Below are positions 63,830-64,000 of a stretch of 64,000 bases of DNA, piece after piece (position 1 is the stretch's first letter; every line of letters starts with the position of its first letter). The stretch is from Rhodocollybia butyracea (Eukaryota; Basidiomycota; Agaricomycetes; Agaricales; Omphalotaceae), in NCBI GenBank assembly GCA_015501585.1, contig JADNRY010000112.1:1-64000 (forward strand), written 5' to 3'. A program made the translations under genes and the position numbers. Below the pieces are notes generated by a model. That model saw only the letters and a program-made list of their open reading frames with translations. It did not search any database and was not told the origin of the DNA.

Positions 63830-64000
63830 AAAGATTGAAAGAATACCGAAAAAAAACATTACAGTTGGCGATGCTAAGCTCGGACCTGTCGAAAAGGTGT
63901 CGCAATGTGCGTACATAATAATCAACAATTTTTGTTTTTTATCTCAATGCTCACTATAATCCTACCACAGTTTGTTGTCTTTAGATTGATATTGTGGTTT
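63830..64000 (+). pseudogene. Start of a sixth family C copy, cut by window edge
   Basis: GAATACCGAAAAAAAACATTAC and CTCAATGCTCACTATAATCC, followed by TTTGTTGTCTTTAGATTG, match 33580-33735 and 46095-46190 by eye. Its position just beyond F4 repeats the F-box/C arrangement seen elsewhere. Confidence 0.4.

Overview
The window looks like nuclear DNA of a mushroom-forming basidiomycete (Agaricomycetes). Genes carry many short introns (about 45-60 nt, GT..AG). The recognisable families are typical of that group: coiled-coil/F-box proteins, DUF6593 proteins, DUF6533 membrane proteins, and a secreted CBM1 + GDSL (CE16-type) esterase. It is a repeat-rich accessory region. Most genes belong to small local families, and more copies are broken than intact. 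Family names F, G, M, C, D, R, Q, S and E are labels used only in this annotation.

Layout. 1-15.2 kb: minus-strand block duplications combining gene D, an F-box/nucleotidyltransferase-like gene, leader repeat R and a DUF6593 gene. A DUF6533 gene whose 3' end is cut by an unusual element (3677-4339) and a decayed CBM1-CE16 esterase (10258-11980) lie among them. 15.2-26.2 kb: F-box copies F1 (nonsense-broken) and F2 (intact), gene M copies M1 (frameshifted) and M2 (intact), and a decayed C copy. 26.7-31.9 kb: one F-box gene of another type, broken by a CACTA-like foldback element and by a 3.1-kb hAT-like element that itself holds smaller elements. 33.5-52 kb: family C copies with trailing repeat Q, F-box copies G1 (nonsense-broken), F3 and G2 (intact), M3, a LINE fragment and a second CACTA-like foldback. 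52.3-54.6 kb: a second DUF6533 gene carrying a 589-bp hAT-like MITE. 55-60.5 kb: a hypothetical gene, LTR fragments, and a 2.2-kb relative of the 3677-4339 element nested in an LTR. 62-64 kb: frameshifted F-box copy F4 and the start of another C copy.

How it fits together. The repeated module appears to be F-box gene (minus), M gene (plus), C gene (plus), Q. F3-M3-C4-Q4 at 43.1-47.9 kb is the most complete example. F-box proteins generally recruit substrates to SCF ubiquitin ligases; M, C and D have no function I recognise. A box resembling GGCGCTTATTC lies close upstream of members of several unrelated families, so it may be a shared promoter or a leftover of the duplication process. The most unusual structure is the element pair at 3677-4339 and 58137-60377: matching ends, 5-bp target duplications, long subterminal inverted repeats, telomere-like CCCTAA tracts and a tRNA-like A/B-box segment.
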